Assembly (NCBI GenBank): GCA_003251535.1
Contig: QKFD01000049.1
Coordinates: 1 to 45,346 of the forward strand
Length of the DNA stretch: 45,346 nt
Direction: 5' to 3'
From: Chromatiales bacterium
GTDB taxonomy: Bacteria; Pseudomonadota; Gammaproteobacteria; Thiohalomonadales; Thiohalomonadaceae
Shown here: positions 44,210 to 45,346 of the stretch, piece after piece
Position numbering within the stretch: position 1 is the stretch's first letter
Layout of the letters: each line of letters opens with the position of its first letter
Made by a program: the position numbers and the translations under genes
Notes under the pieces: model-generated
The model's database searches: none
What the model was told of the DNA's origin: nothing
Seen by the model: the letters and a program-made list of their open reading frames with translations, nothing else

Positions 44210-44238
44210 AACACAGGTGCGTGATAGGGCCGTGACAG
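44210..44238 (-). promoter_or_regulatory. Pho-box-like triple repeat before the pyruvate-kinase-like gene
   Basis: The minus strand reads CTGTCAC, CTATCAC and CTGTGTT at an 11-base period. The first two fit the Pho-box half-site well and the third is degenerate. The array ends about 12 bases before the start codon, so PhoB would have to act with initiation near the ATG, or the site may repress. Function uncertain. Confidence 0.35.
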
Positions 44239-44359
44239 CATAGCCGGCCAACGGCGCCGGATCCGCCAGCGCGGGAGGCGGGGGGTGGTAGCATGGCGGC
44301 CTTCCACGTCGGGGCAGCGCCCCGTGCGCCCATCTTGAGTGAAGAGGTCGATCGCCCTA

Positions 44360-45346
44360 ATGAACCCCTCCCCCCTTCTCATCGCCGATCTCATGGCCCA
44401 CTCCGGGGTCGGCTTCGGTACTAGCGGAGCCCGTGGTCTGGTGAGCGCAATGACCGATCGCACCTGCTACGCCTACACCTGCGCCTTCCTCCAACACCTG
44501 CGCCAACTGGGCGAATTGCCAGCCGCTGGCGAGGTGGCCTTGGCCGGCGATCTACGCCCCAGCTCGCCGCGCATCCTGGCGGCCCTGGCCAGCGCCTGCC
44601 ACGACCTGGGCCATCCAGTCACCTACCTGGGCCCCCTCCCCACCCCAGCACTCGCCCTCTGGAGTGCCCACCGCGGCATCCCCGGTCTGATGGTGACCGG
44701 CAGCCACATCCCTGATGACCGCAACGGCATCAAGTTCTACCGCCCGGGTGGCGAGATCCTGAAGGCAGATGAGGAGGCCATCCGCGCGGCCCAAGTGGTG
44801 CTGCCAAACGGACGCTTCGATAGCGCCGGGGCGCTCCTCGCCCCCCACCGCCTACCACCACCAGAGCAGGCGGCGGCCATCCACTATCAGCGCCGCTATC
44901 TCGACTTCTTTCCCGCCGCAACCCTCGCCGGTCTCCGCATCGGCCTCTATGAACACTCCAGCGTGGCCCGTGATCTGCTCTACACCGTCTTGACCGGCCT
45001 AGGGGCCGAGGTGGTGCGACTGGGGCGCAGCGAGCAGTTTGTGCCGGTGGATACCGAGGCGATCCGGCCGGAAGATATCGAATTGGCCCAACGCTGGGCG
45101 GCGCAACAGCCGCTGGACTGCCTCATCTCCGCCGACGGCGATGGCGATCGCCCCCTCCTGGCCGATGAGCAGGGCCGCTGGCTGCGGGGCGATGTGATAG
45201 GCATCCTCTGCGCCCAATACCTGGGGGCCGGCAGCGTGGTCACCCCCGTCAGCTCCAATAGTGCAGTGGAGCGGTGCGGTCTCTTCCGGCAGGTGGTGCG
45301 CACCCGCATCGGCTCCCCCTATGTCATCGAGGCGATGGCCGCGCTC
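44360..45346 (+). CDS. Phosphohexomutase (phosphomannomutase/phosphoglucomutase), 3' end outside window
   Basis: The first 329 codons of an alpha-D-phosphohexomutase are present. The N-terminal block is GFGTSGARGLV. The catalytic phosphoserine loop is VTGSHIPDDRNGIKFYRP near residues 114-131 (TGSHIP in place of the usual TASHNP). The magnesium loop is SADGDGDRPLL near 256-266. It interconverts hexose 1- and 6-phosphates for sugar-nucleotide supply. Which hexose cannot be told. It starts at ATG 44360; GAGG lies rather far upstream. The sugar-binding and phosphate-binding C-terminal domains are beyond the window edge. Confidence 0.92.
   Translation, partial: MNPSPLLIADLMAHSGVGFGTSGARGLVSAMTDRTCYAYTCAFLQHLRQLGELPAAGEVALAGDLRPSSPRILAALASACHDLGHPVTYLGPLPTPALALWSAHRGIPGLMVTGSHIPDDRNGIKFYRPGGEILKADEEAIRAAQVVLPNGRFDSAGALLAPHRLPPPEQAAAIHYQRRYLDFFPAATLAGLRIGLYEHSSVARDLLYTVLTGLGAEVVRLGRSEQFVPVDTEAIRPEDIELAQRWAAQQPLDCLISADGDGDRPLLADEQGRWLRGDVIGILCAQYLGAGSVVTPVSSNSAVERCGLFRQVVRTRIGSPYVIEAMAAL

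Overview
The window is GC-rich (visibly well above 60% in most genes) and comes from a gammaproteobacterium. The evidence is the rpsB-tsf-pyrH-frr-uppS-cdsA-dxr-rseP-bamA-skp-lpxD-fabZ-lpxA order, a glnD next to map, and lipid A and BAM outer-membrane genes. A nitrogenase-cofactor (nif) operon and a DsrC-family sulfur-relay paralogue suggest a sulfur-oxidising diazotroph, perhaps Chromatiales-like. That placement is inference; no rRNA is present. No transposase, integrase, phage gene or CRISPR array was seen.

Layout. 1-4113 (-) is the 5' part of a very large secreted RHS/YD-repeat protein whose gene runs off the left edge. 4254-4799 holds a tRNA-Val(CAC) with its own promoter and terminator, and an ArsR-type repressor. 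4879-9686 holds a DUF4112 gene (+) convergent with a moxR / DUF58 / TgpA-like transglutaminase operon (-). 9778-10639 holds a stand-alone Lrp/AsnC effector domain and a GNAT acetyltransferase. 10692-16825 (-) is a nif operon read as nifE-nifN-nifX-DUF269-CCE_0567-like-fdxB-[2Fe-2S] ferredoxin-DUF364-unknown. It is preceded by a textbook sigma-54 promoter, an IHF-like site and a NifA upstream activator sequence. 17031-29730 (-) is the conserved translation, isoprenoid, phospholipid and outer-membrane biogenesis cluster. 29958-33398 (+) holds map and glnD, divergent from rpsB.

33460-45346 is a more variable region. It holds a membrane LTA-synthase-like sulfatase-fold enzyme, a DsrC-like protein lacking its C-terminal cysteine, a methyltransferase, a small secreted protein, a Tat-exported PhoD phosphatase, an exported FGE-sulfatase-domain protein, an IPTL-CTERM-like surface protein, a divergent pyruvate-kinase-like protein and the start of a phosphohexomutase. 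Pho-box-like direct repeats lie upstream of phoD (strong), the LTA-synthase-like gene and the pyruvate-kinase-like gene (weaker), so part of this region may respond to phosphate starvation.

The clearest regulatory story is the nifENX promoter. The start codons it implies put the cluster-binding cysteines of NifE (37, 62, 124, 250) and NifN (44) at exactly the numbers known in Azotobacter vinelandii. The best candidates for new biology are the uncharacterised pair at the end of the nif operon (DUF364 plus an unknown 155-residue protein), the DsrC paralogue that keeps CysB but lacks CysA, the RHS protein with a palindrome over its putative -10, and the Pho-box group.
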